The notes under the pieces are model-generated. The model did no database searches and was not told where the DNA came from. It saw nothing but the letters and a program-made list of their open reading frames with translations. A stretch of DNA of 64,000 bases from Caulobacter vibrioides (GTDB taxonomy: Bacteria > Pseudomonadota > Alphaproteobacteria > Caulobacterales > Caulobacteraceae): the NCBI RefSeq assembly GCF_002858865.1, contig NZ_PJRR01000019.1, forward strand, positions 496,001-560,000. The letters are read 5' to 3'. This document shows positions 37,314-49,407 of this stretch, piece after piece (the first letter of the stretch is position 1; each line of letters opens with the position of its first letter). The position numbers and the translations under genes are program-made.

Positions 37314-38225
37314 ATGGACATCCAACTGGTCGCCGACGGCCTGCAATTCCCCGAAGGCCCGATCGCCATGGCCGACGGCTCGGTGATCCTCACCGAAATC
37401 CAGGGACAGCGCCTGACCCGCGTCTGGCCGGACGGCCGCAAGGAGACCGTGGCCGAGACCGGCGGCGGTCCCAACGGCGCAGCAATCGGCCCGGACGGCG
37501 CGATCTATGTCACCAACAACGGCGGCAGCTTCCAGTTCTTCGAGGCCAACGGCCTGAACATTCCCGGTCCCACGCCCCCCACTCACACGGGCGGCGCCAT
37601 TCAGCGCGTGGACCTGAAGACGGGCGCGATCACGACCCTCTACACCGAATGCGACGGCAAGCCGCTGGTCGGACCCAACGACCTGGTCTTCGACAAGCAG
37701 GGCGGTTTCTGGTTTACCGACCATGGCTGTTCGACGCCGGACGGCCGCAAGTATGGCGCCCTGTACTACGCCCTGCCCGACGGCTCGAAGATCACCCGCT
37801 GGCGCGATCACTTCGTTTCACCCAACGGCGTGGGCCTCTCGCCCGACGAGAAGACCGTCTACATGGCCGACACCATGCTGGGACGGCTATGGTCCTTCGA
37901 CGTCGCCTCGCCGGGCGTGCTGGCGGACGCCGTTCCGCTGCTTCCGGGCAATGTGGTCTGCAACCTGCCCGGCTATCAGTTGCTGGACAGTCTGGCGGTC
38001 GAGGCCGACGGCAAGGTCTGCGTGGCGACGATCATCAACGGCGGGATCACAGCCTTCGCCCCGGACGGCTCGACCGAGCACTACGCCTTCCCGGACGTGA
38101 TCGTGACCAACATCTGCTTCGGCGGCGCCGACATGCGCGATGCCTGGATCACCGCGTCGGGCACCGGCAAACTCTACAAGGCGCGCTGGCCCCGCCCAGG
38201 CCTGAAGCTGAACTTCAACGGCTGA
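37314..38225 (+). CDS. SMP-30/gluconolactonase-type beta-propeller hydrolase
   Basis: Protein of 303 aa. LQFPEGPIAMADGSVILTEI supplies the metal-binding Glu, GPNDLVFDKQGGFWFTDHG the Asn/Asp ligands, and SPNGVGLSPDEKTVYMADT the third set, as in SMP-30 lactonases. It probably opens a sugar lactone. It starts after GAGGGAGA and stands alone. Confidence 0.88.
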   Translation: MDIQLVADGLQFPEGPIAMADGSVILTEIQGQRLTRVWPDGRKETVAETGGGPNGAAIGPDGAIYVTNNGGSFQFFEANGLNIPGPTPPTHTGGAIQRVDLKTGAITTLYTECDGKPLVGPNDLVFDKQGGFWFTDHGCSTPDGRKYGALYYALPDGSKITRWRDHFVSPNGVGLSPDEKTVYMADTMLGRLWSFDVASPGVLADAVPLLPGNVVCNLPGYQLLDSLAVEADGKVCVATIINGGITAFAPDGSTEHYAFPDVIVTNICFGGADMRDAWITASGTGKLYKARWPRPGLKLNFNG

Positions 38226-38252
38226 TGAAGCTTGGGTCGGCGCGGTAAGGGA

Positions 38253-38278
38253 CGGGGCTGCCCGCGAGGACAGCCCCG
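38253..38278. terminator. Hairpin between convergent genes
   Basis: CGGGGCTG (38253-38260) pairs with CAGCCCCG (38271-38278). It lies between the stops of the SMP-30 gene and the ene-reductase gene. No T-run follows on either strand, so its terminator function is only likely. Confidence 0.5.
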
Positions 38279-38289
38279 CCAGATAAGCG

Positions 38290-39381
<1,092 letters not shown>

Positions 39382-39541
39382 GAGGGCTCCAGGGGAGAGA
39401 AAATCACGGTCGAAATTCAAACACGCGTTCGAGACCTAAGCCAAGGCAGAAAAACTGCAACGGCTACGGTTCCGAGAGCGAAGGCTTGCGCCGGCGCGAT
39501 AGCGACGCGACAAACGCGCGGCTCAGATGGGAGGGCGGATC

Positions 39542-39967
39542 ATGGGCGGCAAGCCGGCGACCTGGTGGATCATGCTGGCGGCGGGAATTTTCGCCGCCGC
39601 ATTCCTGCTGAAGGACTTCATGGATCACGGCCACGCGATCCTGGCGCACGCGGGTTACAAGGGGCTGCTGACCTCCCCCACCATTCACCACAAGCTTGGT
39701 GAGGCCTTGATCGGCGTGATCCTGTTCATGACCGCCCTGATGCGATCGATCTGGACGCCGGAACGCCTGATCGCCAACCTCAAGGCCTCATATCCGCTGA
39801 TGCTGGTCGGCGCGGCGTTGAACGCCCTGGCGTGGTTCGGCAGCGGTCTGCCGGCCACGGACTTCAACAAGATCTGGTTCGTACTTCTGGTGGTCGTCGG
39901 GATCGCCGCGCCGCCGCTGCTGATCCGCTGGTTTGGCCAGTCCAAGGGGACCCAGGCGCAAGCCTGA
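39542..39967 (+). CDS. Uncharacterised membrane protein, three to four helices
   Basis: Protein of 141 aa with hydrophobic segments at about 8-24, 52-68, 82-98 and 108-125 and short loops. No family recognised. ATG 39542 has GGGAGG seven bases upstream; ATG 39527 lacks one. It is convergent with the acyl-CoA dehydrogenase gene, 16 bp apart. Confidence 0.65.
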   Translation: MGGKPATWWIMLAAGIFAAAFLLKDFMDHGHAILAHAGYKGLLTSPTIHHKLGEALIGVILFMTALMRSIWTPERLIANLKASYPLMLVGAALNALAWFGSGLPATDFNKIWFVLLVVVGIAAPPLLIRWFGQSKGTQAQA

Positions 39968-39983
39968 GCCCCCTGGCGAGCCG

Positions 39984-41195
39984 CTAGAGACCCAGCACCA
40001 TCTTGGCCATGATGTTGCGCTGGATCTCGTTGGAACCGGCGTAGATCGAGGCCTTGCGATAGTTGAAATAGGCCGGCGCGGCGGGACCGGCATAGTCGGG
40101 ACCCGCGCGGCCATCGTTGGCGGGCGACCAGGTGTCACGCACGAACGGCGTGGCGTAGTTGCCCACCGCCTCGAGCGTCAGTTCGGTGATCGCCTGCTGA
40201 TGCTCTGAGCCGACGCACTTCAGCATCGACGAGGCCGGGCCGATATTCTTGCCCGCGCCGCGCCCGGAGAAGATCCGCAATTCGGAGGCGTTGAGCGCCT
40301 CGACCTGGATCTCCAGGTTGGCGATCTTGCTGCGGAAATCCGGATCGTCGATCAGGCGTCCGCCATCGTCGGCCCGCTCCAGCGCGGCGATACGCTTGAC
40401 CTTCTTGAGCATATTCATCAGGCCGGGCGCATAGGCGTTGCCGCGCTCGAACTCGAGCAGGTACTTGGCGTAGGTCCAGCCCTTGTTCTCTTCGCCGATG
40501 CGATTGGCGACCGGCACGCGGACATTGTCGAAGAAGACCTGATTGATCTCCTGCTCGTTGTCCGGTGGGCCGTCCAGGGTCGGCAGCGGCTTGATCTGGA
40601 TGCCGGGCGTGTCCATCCGCAGCAGCAGGAACGAGATACCTTCCTGCGGCTTGCCCTCGGTCGAGGTGCGCACCAGGCAGAACATCCAGTCGGCCCACTG
40701 GGCGTGGGTAGTCCAGATCTTCGAGCCGTTGAGCACGTAGTCGTCGCCGTCACGCACCGCCCGCATCTGCAGGCTGGCCAGATCCGAGCCGGAACCCGGC
40801 TCCGAATAGCCCTGGCACCACCAGATATCGGAGTTGAGGATCGGCGGCAGATGCTGGGCCTTCTGCGCGTCCGAGCCGAAGGCCATGATCACCGGAGCGA
40901 CCATCTTCAGGCCCATCGGCGACGAAGTCGGCACACCGGCCAGGCTCATCTCCATGTTGAAGATGTAGCGCTGCGAGGGCGTGAAGCCCGCGCCGCCCAG
41001 CTCGACGGGCCAGTCCGGCGCCGCCCAGCCGCGCTCAGCCAGCTTCTTCTGCCACTTCACCTGGCCGGCCTTGTCCAGATAGCCGTTCTTGGACTGGCTC
41101 ATCTGGCGGCGCAGATCATCATCATAGGCGGTGGCGATCCAGTCGCGCACCTCTTGCTGGAAGGCCAGGTCCTCGGCCGAGAACGCCAGATCCAT
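39984..41195 (-). CDS. Acyl-CoA dehydrogenase
   Basis: Protein of 403 aa. Motifs WCQGYSEPGSGSDLASLQMRA (FAD/substrate loop) and, near the C terminus, YRKASIYAGSNEIQRNIMAKMVLGL, the signature 2 region. The catalytic Glu is not in the usual C-terminal place by eye; in the sterol/branched-chain group it is often located elsewhere. It oxidises an acyl-CoA with FAD and passes electrons to ETF. It is read together with the ABM protein gene located 6 bp upstream. Confidence 0.92.
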   Translation of the reverse strand: MDLAFSAEDLAFQQEVRDWIATAYDDDLRRQMSQSKNGYLDKAGQVKWQKKLAERGWAAPDWPVELGGAGFTPSQRYIFNMEMSLAGVPTSSPMGLKMVAPVIMAFGSDAQKAQHLPPILNSDIWWCQGYSEPGSGSDLASLQMRAVRDGDDYVLNGSKIWTTHAQWADWMFCLVRTSTEGKPQEGISFLLLRMDTPGIQIKPLPTLDGPPDNEQEINQVFFDNVRVPVANRIGEENKGWTYAKYLLEFERGNAYAPGLMNMLKKVKRIAALERADDGGRLIDDPDFRSKIANLEIQVEALNASELRIFSGRGAGKNIGPASSMLKCVGSEHQQAITELTLEAVGNYATPFVRDTWSPANDGRAGPDYAGPAAPAYFNYRKASIYAGSNEIQRNIMAKMVLGL

Positions 41196-41201
41196 CGCGC
41201 C

Positions 41202-41492
41202 CTACTCCACTGCGTCGAGATATTCGATGACGGGCGCGCCCGCCATGGTCGGGCCCATGGCCGCGCCGGCGGCCTTGAAGTAGTCGGTGCCGCCGTGATG
41301 CTTCAGCGCATCCATCGAGGCGTAGAGCTCCAGCACCTTGTAGACGCCCTCTTCGGTCTTGGAGCGCGTGAGTTGATAGACAAGGCAGCCCGGCTCGTTG
41401 GCCTTCACCTTGGCGGCGAGATCCAGGAACACCTTCTCGAACTCCGCCGCCTTGGCCGGCTGCACCTTCAAGGTCGCGACAACGCCGATCAT
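41202..41492 (-). CDS. ABM-domain (putative quinol monooxygenase) protein
   Basis: Protein of 96 aa: IGVVATLKVQPAKAAEFEKVFLDLAAKVKANEPGCLVYQLTRS and SMDALKHHGGTDYFKAA follow the antibiotic-biosynthesis-monooxygenase ferredoxin-like dimer fold (YgiN type). GGAGG precedes ATG 41492. It is the first gene of a two-gene unit with the acyl-CoA dehydrogenase. Function not established. Confidence 0.85.
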   Translation of the reverse strand: MIGVVATLKVQPAKAAEFEKVFLDLAAKVKANEPGCLVYQLTRSKTEEGVYKVLELYASMDALKHHGGTDYFKAAGAAMGPTMAGAPVIEYLDAVE

Positions 41493-41613
41493 GTTTTCCT
41501 CCCAACAATTGTTTGAATTGCAGGATGCGGGAGCACGCGACGCGGAGCAAGAGCGACGTGGGGTAAGTTGGTGGATCTCGATCCTGCAACGGACCGATCA
41601 GGCCGAAGACGCC

Positions 41614-41886
41614 TTAAGAGCGCTCGTTCCAGCCATAAGCCACCCAGGAGTGGCCGCCGACATTGCGCGCTTCGATCAGGCCATCATCCGCCGGGGTCTT
41701 GGCGACCTTGCGCCCGCGGAATGCGAAAGCGGCGAGGCCGAAAAGCGCGCTGCCGATGAAACCGACCACAACCACGGTGGCCGCGAAGATGACCGCCAGC
41801 ACCGCGCCCACGACCACCGCGACGGACGTCGCCAAGGCGCCGGCCAGCCAGGCCAGGTTCCGCAGGGGCGAAGCGACGGTGCTCAT
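41614..41886 (-). CDS. Small membrane protein, uncharacterised
   Basis: Protein of 90 aa with two hydrophobic helices (about 8-30 and 33-55) and a polar tail ending GHSWVAYGWNERS. ATG 41886 has AAAGGA upstream; ATG 41910 is an alternative. No family recognised. Confidence 0.55.
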   Translation of the reverse strand: MSTVASPLRNLAWLAGALATSVAVVVGAVLAVIFAATVVVVGFIGSALFGLAAFAFRGRKVAKTPADDGLIEARNVGGHSWVAYGWNERS

Positions 41887-41953
41887 CGTGGTCCTTTCGT
41901 CGGCGCTCATAGTCAATCAGGTTGGTTCACAAGCGCTGAACGTCAACTGAACA

Positions 41954-41996
41954 CCCCCACGCAACAGATGAAAAGCCTTTTTCCATCGCGTGGGGG
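41954..41996. terminator. Nested hairpin, probable terminator of the TerB/J-domain gene
   Basis: CCCCCACGC (41954-41962) pairs with GCGTGGGGG (41988-41996). The 25-base loop can itself fold (GATGAAAAG against CTTTTTCCATC, imperfect). It lies 18 bp beyond the stop of the minus-strand J-domain gene. No terminal T-run, so the assignment is tentative. Confidence 0.45.
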
Positions 41997-42014
41997 CGGG
42001 ACCGATTGTCTCGC

Positions 42015-42710
42015 CTACCCTGCGGCGGCTAGCCCGAGTTCTCGCCGTTCACGCATAACCGTCGAGAAGGCGGCGTTGATCGAAGCGGCCTTAGCCTCGG
42101 CGACCTCGATGAACTCGGTGGGCAGCCCCCGCGCCCGCGCGCGGTCCGGGTGGGCGCTGGACAGGGCCGCTTTCCAGGCCGAGCGCACGGTGGCGTCATC
42201 AGCATCCGGCGGCACCTCCAGGATGGCGTACGGATCGTTGGCGTCGACGCCCAGATGAGTGGCGCGCAGCCGTCGGAACGCCAGGGGCGACATCCCGAAG
42301 AGATTCGACACACGCTCCAGGTAGTCGAGCTCATCCTGCGACACCATGCCGTCGGACTTGGCGATGTGGAACAGACCGTCGACGACGTCTTCCAGCAGTT
42401 GGGGACAGCTCGAATAGCGCTTGGCCAGCCGCTTGGCGTAGCTTTCGAAGCCATGCGTCGTCTGGCGAGCTAGGTCGTACAGGCGATGGATGTTGGGCTC
42501 GGAGGCCGGATCGGGCTGGAACACCTCGGTAAAGGCCGCGAACTCGCCGCCGTCGGCGCGACCGTCGACCTTGGCCAGTTTGGCGCCCAGCGCCGTCACC
42601 GCCGTTGAGAACGCAGGGTCCTCGCCGGGCAGACCGCCCGGACATTCGGTGCAGTCGGCCAGGTCCAGGCGCCGGGCGGCGATGCTCGCGATGTTGCGCC
42701 AGAAGGACAT
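42015..42710 (-). CDS. TerB and J-domain protein (DjlA-like)
   Basis: Protein of 231 aa. The TerB-like helical domain covers about 35-150 (LGAKLAKVDGRADGGEFAAF, LFHIAKSDGMVSQDELDYLERV) and a C-terminal J domain covers about 160-225 with the HPD motif at 187-189 (SSAHPDRA). DjlA co-chaperones stimulate DnaK; unlike E. coli DjlA no clear membrane anchor is visible. CTEC near residue 20 is unusual. ATG 42710 has GAGG upstream. Confidence 0.88.
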   Translation of the reverse strand: MSFWRNIASIAARRLDLADCTECPGGLPGEDPAFSTAVTALGAKLAKVDGRADGGEFAAFTEVFQPDPASEPNIHRLYDLARQTTHGFESYAKRLAKRYSSCPQLLEDVVDGLFHIAKSDGMVSQDELDYLERVSNLFGMSPLAFRRLRATHLGVDANDPYAILEVPPDADDATVRSAWKAALSSAHPDRARARGLPTEFIEVAEAKAASINAAFSTVMRERRELGLAAAG

Positions 42711-42983
42711 GGGTCGCCTCGAAACCAGCAACGGACAGGAGAGATACGCACGACAAAGCGACCGGATCACCTCATTCCGCGCTTCTAGCACAATGAGAAT
42801 GATCGTTCACATGACTTTAGTGCAATGCGGCGAGAGCCCGCACCAATACCGCCAAGGAGCCGAACGCGCCTCGGGTCGCTATGGCTCCGCTTGGCGGCCG
42901 ATACGGCGCCGCCACGCAACGGTCCCAATCCGGATCGAAATGCTCTAGTGACGACACCTGACAACAAAAAGGACCTCCGCCGC

Positions 42984-43772
42984 ATGGCGAACGCCCTCTT
43001 CCTCGCCCTGGCCTTGCTGGCCCAAGACGGCCAAGCGAGCACCCAAAGCCCCAACGCGCCGCCGTCGGACGAGTATGGTTATGTCGCCTGGTGCTACGGC
43101 GCCCTCGGTGGCTACGCCTCGCTGTACGATCAGGTGATGCCCGAGGTGACCCGCATCGAGAAGGCGTTTCCGGGCCCGGACGGCGTCGAGGCGTCGCTGA
43201 AGACCTATCCCGAGCTTCGCGCCCAGGCCCAGAAGGACATGAAGGCCTTCGCCTCGGCGATCACGGCGGCCGAAAAGGCGAGCCCCCGCCCGATCTCGGA
43301 GTACGGCGGCGCTCAGGTCAAGCGCGGGGCCGCGATCTGGCAGGGCGCCGGGTCAATCGACAAGGCGCGTCTGGCCCAGATGTGGATGAGCTGGAGCCCG
43401 CCCGGCGACTGCGAGAAGCGGGCCAAGGCGCTGGAGATGAAGTCCTCGATCCTGGGACGAGCCCTGAACTACAACGCGGTCTCGGCGACGAGCCAGGCGC
43501 CGGTAACCGCACAGTCCGCACCCGAGCAAGGCCCAGCGCCGGCGCCCATGGCGCCCCCCGTCGCGGCGGCGGCGTCGACCAAGGCTGTCAGCAAGACCGC
43601 TCCGGCCAAGCCCGCTCCGGCGCCTCCCAAGCCCAAGGCTCCCGCGGCCAAACCGGCTCCCGTCGTCGCCAAGGAGATCATCATCGATCCGGCCAACCCC
43701 GCGCCCTGCGCCGGCAGCCTGATCCCCGCCAAGCGCGGCGGCAAGGACGTCTTGATCTGCAAGGCGGACTAA
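42984..43772 (+). CDS. Exported hypothetical protein with Ala/Pro/Lys-rich linker
   Basis: Protein of 262 aa. A short N-terminal signal-like helix (ALFLALALLAQDGQA), a helical domain (about 30-165) containing WCYGALGGYASLYDQVMPEV, then a linker of Ala, Pro and Lys (about 170-232) and a small C-terminal module with Cys pair (APCAGSLIPAKRGGKDVLICKAD). No known family. AAAAAGGA precedes ATG 42984. The domain-linker-domain layout suggests a protein spanning or bridging the periplasm (inference). Confidence 0.65.
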   Translation: MANALFLALALLAQDGQASTQSPNAPPSDEYGYVAWCYGALGGYASLYDQVMPEVTRIEKAFPGPDGVEASLKTYPELRAQAQKDMKAFASAITAAEKASPRPISEYGGAQVKRGAAIWQGAGSIDKARLAQMWMSWSPPGDCEKRAKALEMKSSILGRALNYNAVSATSQAPVTAQSAPEQGPAPAPMAPPVAAAASTKAVSKTAPAKPAPAPPKPKAPAAKPAPVVAKEIIIDPANPAPCAGSLIPAKRGGKDVLICKAD

Positions 43773-43784
43773 AGTCGCCTCTCT

Positions 43785-45233
43785 TCAGGGGGAGGACGGC
43801 AAGGTCCCGGTCTGCGCCAAGGCCTTGAACCAACCGTAGGACGCCTTCGGGATCCTACGGCCGCTGGCGGCTTCCATCGTCGTGATCCCGAACTTCGAGG
43901 TGTAGCCCAGGTCCCACTCGAAATTGTCGATCAGGGTCCACTCGAAATACCCCCTGACGTCACAACCCGCCTCGCGGGCCGCCAGCACCGCCTCAAGGTG
44001 GCGGCGCAAGTACTTGATGCGGAAGGTGTCATCCAAGATCGCTGGACCGCTGCTGAACGGGTCGGAACATCCGTTCTCGGTCACCAGCATCTTGGGCGCG
44101 CCGTACTCGCGGCGCACACGATCCAGAACCTCGAACAGGCCGGACGGATCTATGTGCCGGCCGAACGCGTCCTGCTCGGCGCTATTGGGCGCGGCGGCGG
44201 CGGCGATCTTGCTGGGCGCCGACAGATCCAGCCGCACGTAGGCCGGCGCGTAGTAGTTCACCCCCAGGAAATCAACGGGCTGGCGCGTGGTCTTCAAGTC
44301 GCCGTCGCGAAGCACGCCCCTGAGCGGTTCCTCCATCGCCTTGGGGTAGGTTCCCTTGAACAGCGGGTCGAGCCAGGCAAGGTTCCAGATCTCGTCCAGA
44401 CCATCCGACGCCAGCCGGTTCCAGAACGCCAATGGCCCACCCGCCGGCCGGCACGGCTGAAGCGCCATCGTGGTGCCTACCGAAAGGTCGCTCCGCGCCG
44501 CGCGCAGAGCCTGGATCGCCAGTCCCTGGCCCAGATTCATATGGTGCGTGACTGGACCCAGTAGCGCAGCGTCCTTGAGCCCCGGTGCATGATCGCCCAG
44601 CACGTGGCCGAACACGGTATGGACCGCCGCCTCATTGAGAATGATGTAGTTCTTCAGCCGGTCGCCCAGCCGCTCGACCACGGCGCGCGCATAGTCCGCC
44701 AGACGCTGGGCCGTGTCGCGGTTCGCCCAGCCGCCCTTGTCCTGCAGGCCTTGCGGCAGGTCCCAATGAAACAGGGTGGCGTAGGGTGTGATCCCTTTGG
44801 CCAGCAGCGCGTCGACCAGCCGCGAATAGTGATCGAGGCCTGCGGCGTTCACCGCGCCCGCCCCGGTCGGCAGAATCCGCGACCAGCTCATCGAGAACCG
44901 ATAAGCGCTCAGGCTGGCGCCGGCGATCAGGTCGACATCGTCCTGGTAGCGCCGATAGCTGTCGGTGGCGTCCGCAGCGGTGTCTCCATTCTTGACGTGG
45001 CCCGGAACTCTCTCGAACACGTCCCAGATGCTGGGCCCGCGCCCGTCGGCGGTTTGCGAACCTTCGGTCTGGAAAGCGGCCGTCGCCACGCCCCAGACAA
45101 AGTCCTTCGGAAACTGCCGACCCTTGGGGGTCAGGTCCGTTTCGCCCGGCCCCTCGCACGCCGATAGCCCCAGAGCCGCGCCGCCCAGGGCCAATGTCCC
45201 CAGCGCGCGTCGGCTGACGCCTGAGCGATCCAT
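43785..45233 (-). CDS. GH1 beta-glucosidase, predicted lipoprotein
   Basis: Protein of 482 aa. The N terminus MDRSGVSRRALGTLALGGAALGLSACEG has an Arg-Arg signal and a lipobox ending in Cys (LSAC), so it is probably lipid-anchored. GH1 signature FVWGVATAAFQTEGS; acid/base Glu in ILNEAAV (NEA instead of the usual NEP); nucleophile Glu in MLVTENGCSD; FEWTLIDNFEWDLGY near the C terminus. It would release glucose or related sugars outside the cytoplasm. GGGAGGGG precedes ATG 45233. Confidence 0.9.
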   Translation of the reverse strand: MDRSGVSRRALGTLALGGAALGLSACEGPGETDLTPKGRQFPKDFVWGVATAAFQTEGSQTADGRGPSIWDVFERVPGHVKNGDTAADATDSYRRYQDDVDLIAGASLSAYRFSMSWSRILPTGAGAVNAAGLDHYSRLVDALLAKGITPYATLFHWDLPQGLQDKGGWANRDTAQRLADYARAVVERLGDRLKNYIILNEAAVHTVFGHVLGDHAPGLKDAALLGPVTHHMNLGQGLAIQALRAARSDLSVGTTMALQPCRPAGGPLAFWNRLASDGLDEIWNLAWLDPLFKGTYPKAMEEPLRGVLRDGDLKTTRQPVDFLGVNYYAPAYVRLDLSAPSKIAAAAAPNSAEQDAFGRHIDPSGLFEVLDRVRREYGAPKMLVTENGCSDPFSSGPAILDDTFRIKYLRRHLEAVLAAREAGCDVRGYFEWTLIDNFEWDLGYTSKFGITTMEAASGRRIPKASYGWFKALAQTGTLPSSP

Positions 45234-45289
45234 GTCGTCCCCTCCCGTTACGCCTTGGGAGGAGGATGCGTTGGGATATCGCGGTTCGC

Positions 45290-45445
45290 AATCCTCCCCC
45301 TAGCGGGGGAGGTGTCGGCTCGAAGAGACGACGGAGGGGGAAGCAGTAGGCTCTCCAGCACTTCCCCTTCCGGCGCGGAGTTTATCCTCGGGCCGGCCTA
45401 TAGCCGGCCCCTGGGGGCGCCACCTCCCCCTCTGGGGGGAGGATT
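45290..45445. repeat. Foldback intergenic repeat, copy 3
   Basis: Inverted ends AATCCTCCCCC at 45290-45300 and GGGGGGAGGATT ending at 45445, the same ends as copy 1. Internal palindromes GGGCCGGCCTATAGCCGGCCC and the CCGTCG/CACCTCCCCC modules are present. It ends 8 bp from the metH stop, so it could also cap the met operon message. Confidence 0.78.
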
Positions 45446-45453
45446 TTCTGTCC

Positions 45454-48153
<2,700 letters not shown>

Positions 48154-48163
48154 TAGCAGTCAT

Positions 48164-48312
48164 CCCTTCTCCCCTTGCGGGAGAAGGTGGCCCGCGCAGC
48201 GGGTCGGATGAGGGGTTGAAGAACGTCGCCGCCGCGAGACAGCGGTTGAAGGGCCGGCGAGACCCCTCATCCGTCGCCTTCGGCGACACCTTCTCCCGCA
48301 AGGGGAGAAGGG
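48164..48312. repeat. Foldback element between the two metH parts
   Basis: Perfect 26-bp inverted ends (48164-48189 and 48287-48312; they begin CCCTTCTCCCCTTGCGGGAG). An inner 12-bp pair, CGGATGAGGGGT with ACCCCTCATCCG, lies at about 48205-48216 and 48262-48273. A CCGTCGCCTTCGGCGACACCT module links it to the other foldback copies. The whole 149 bp could form one long branched stem in the message. It fills nearly all of the gap between the two metH genes. Confidence 0.85.
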
Positions 48313-48330
48313 AATTTGCGGCCATAGCCA

Positions 48331-49407
48331 TTAAGCCAACTCGAACGGTTCGAGCCCCGCCAGGCGCATGGCCTTGGGACGCTCGGGGATCTGGCGCGGC
48401 GTCACGCCGCGCACCTCGTCGGCGACGTGACGGATGTGGTCCGGTGTCGTGCCGCAGCAGCCGCCCAGGATGTTGACGAGGCCGTCCTTGGCCCATTCGT
48501 GCAGGGCGTGGCCGGTCTCGTGCGGCTCCTCGTCGTACTGGCCCATGGCGTTGGGCAGGCCGGCGTTGGGATAGGCTGCAACCAGGGTGTCGGCGACACG
48601 GGCCATCTCGGCGATGTGCGGACGCATCAAGTCCGCGCCCAGGGCGCAGTTGAAGCCCACCGCGAACGGCTTGGCGTGCTTGACGCTGTTCCAGAAGGCC
48701 TCGGCCGTCTGCCCCGACAGAGTGCGGCCCGAGCGATCGGTGATGGTGCCGCTGATCCAGATCGGCAGCTCCTCGTGCCCCTCGTCGCGCCAGTCTAGGA
48801 TCGCCTTGATCGCGGCCTTGCAGTTCAGGGTGTCGGTGATGGTCTCGATCAGGAAGAGATCGACCCCGCCCTGGTAAAGCGCATCCACCTGCTGGCGATA
48901 GGCCTCGTAGACCTGGTCGAAGGTCACCTTGCGCGCGCCCGGATCGTTCACGTCCGACGACATCGACAGCATGACGTTCAGCGGCCCCATCGAGCCGGCG
49001 ATGAACTTCGGGCGGTCGGGATTCTGCGCGTTCCAGCGGTCGGCCACCGAGCGGCCGATCTTGGCGCCTTCCAGGTTGATGTCCCAGACGTCCTGCTCAC
49101 CCAGGTGATAGTCGGCCTGGGCGATCGTGGTGCCCGAGAAGGTGTTGGTCTCGGAGATGTCGGCGCCGGCGCTGAAATAGGCGTCATGCAGCTCGGCCAC
49201 GAGATCGGGCCGCGTCAGGCACAGGATGTCGTTATTGCCCTTCATCTGGCCGTTGTAGGCGGCGAAGCGCTCGGCGCGGTAGTCGGCCTCGGTCAGCCCC
49301 TTCTTCTGAAACATCACGCCCCAGGAGCCGTCGAGAATGAGAATGCGCTCCTTGGCGGCGGCCTTCAGGGCGGCGACGCGGTTGGCACGAATGGAAAGGT
49401 CGGTCAT
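48331..49407 (-). CDS. metH: Methionine synthase MetH, homocysteine-binding part
   Basis: Protein of 358 aa. The zinc site is made by Cys in [14 protein letters not shown] and the Cys-Cys pair in [36 protein letters not shown] and the start [18 protein letters not shown] are typical of the homocysteine methyltransferase barrel of MetH. It binds homocysteine and must pair with the separate B12-containing polypeptide encoded downstream. ATG 49407 overlaps the beta-lactamase stop (ATGA). Confidence 0.94.
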   Translation of the reverse strand: MTDLSIRANRVAALKAAAKERILILDGSWGVMFQKKGLTEADYRAERFAAYNGQMKGNNDILCLTRPDLVAELHDAYFSAGADISETNTFSGTTIAQADYHLGEQDVWDINLEGAKIGRSVADRWNAQNPDRPKFIAGSMGPLNVMLSMSSDVNDPGARKVTFDQVYEAYRQQVDALYQGGVDLFLIETITDTLNCKAAIKAILDWRDEGHEELPIWISGTITDRSGRTLSGQTAEAFWNSVKHAKPFAVGFNCALGADLMRPHIAEMARVADTLVAAYPNAGLPNAMGQYDEEPHETGHALHEWAKDGLVNILGGCCGTTPDHIRHVADEVRGVTPRQIPERPKAMRLAGLEPFELA

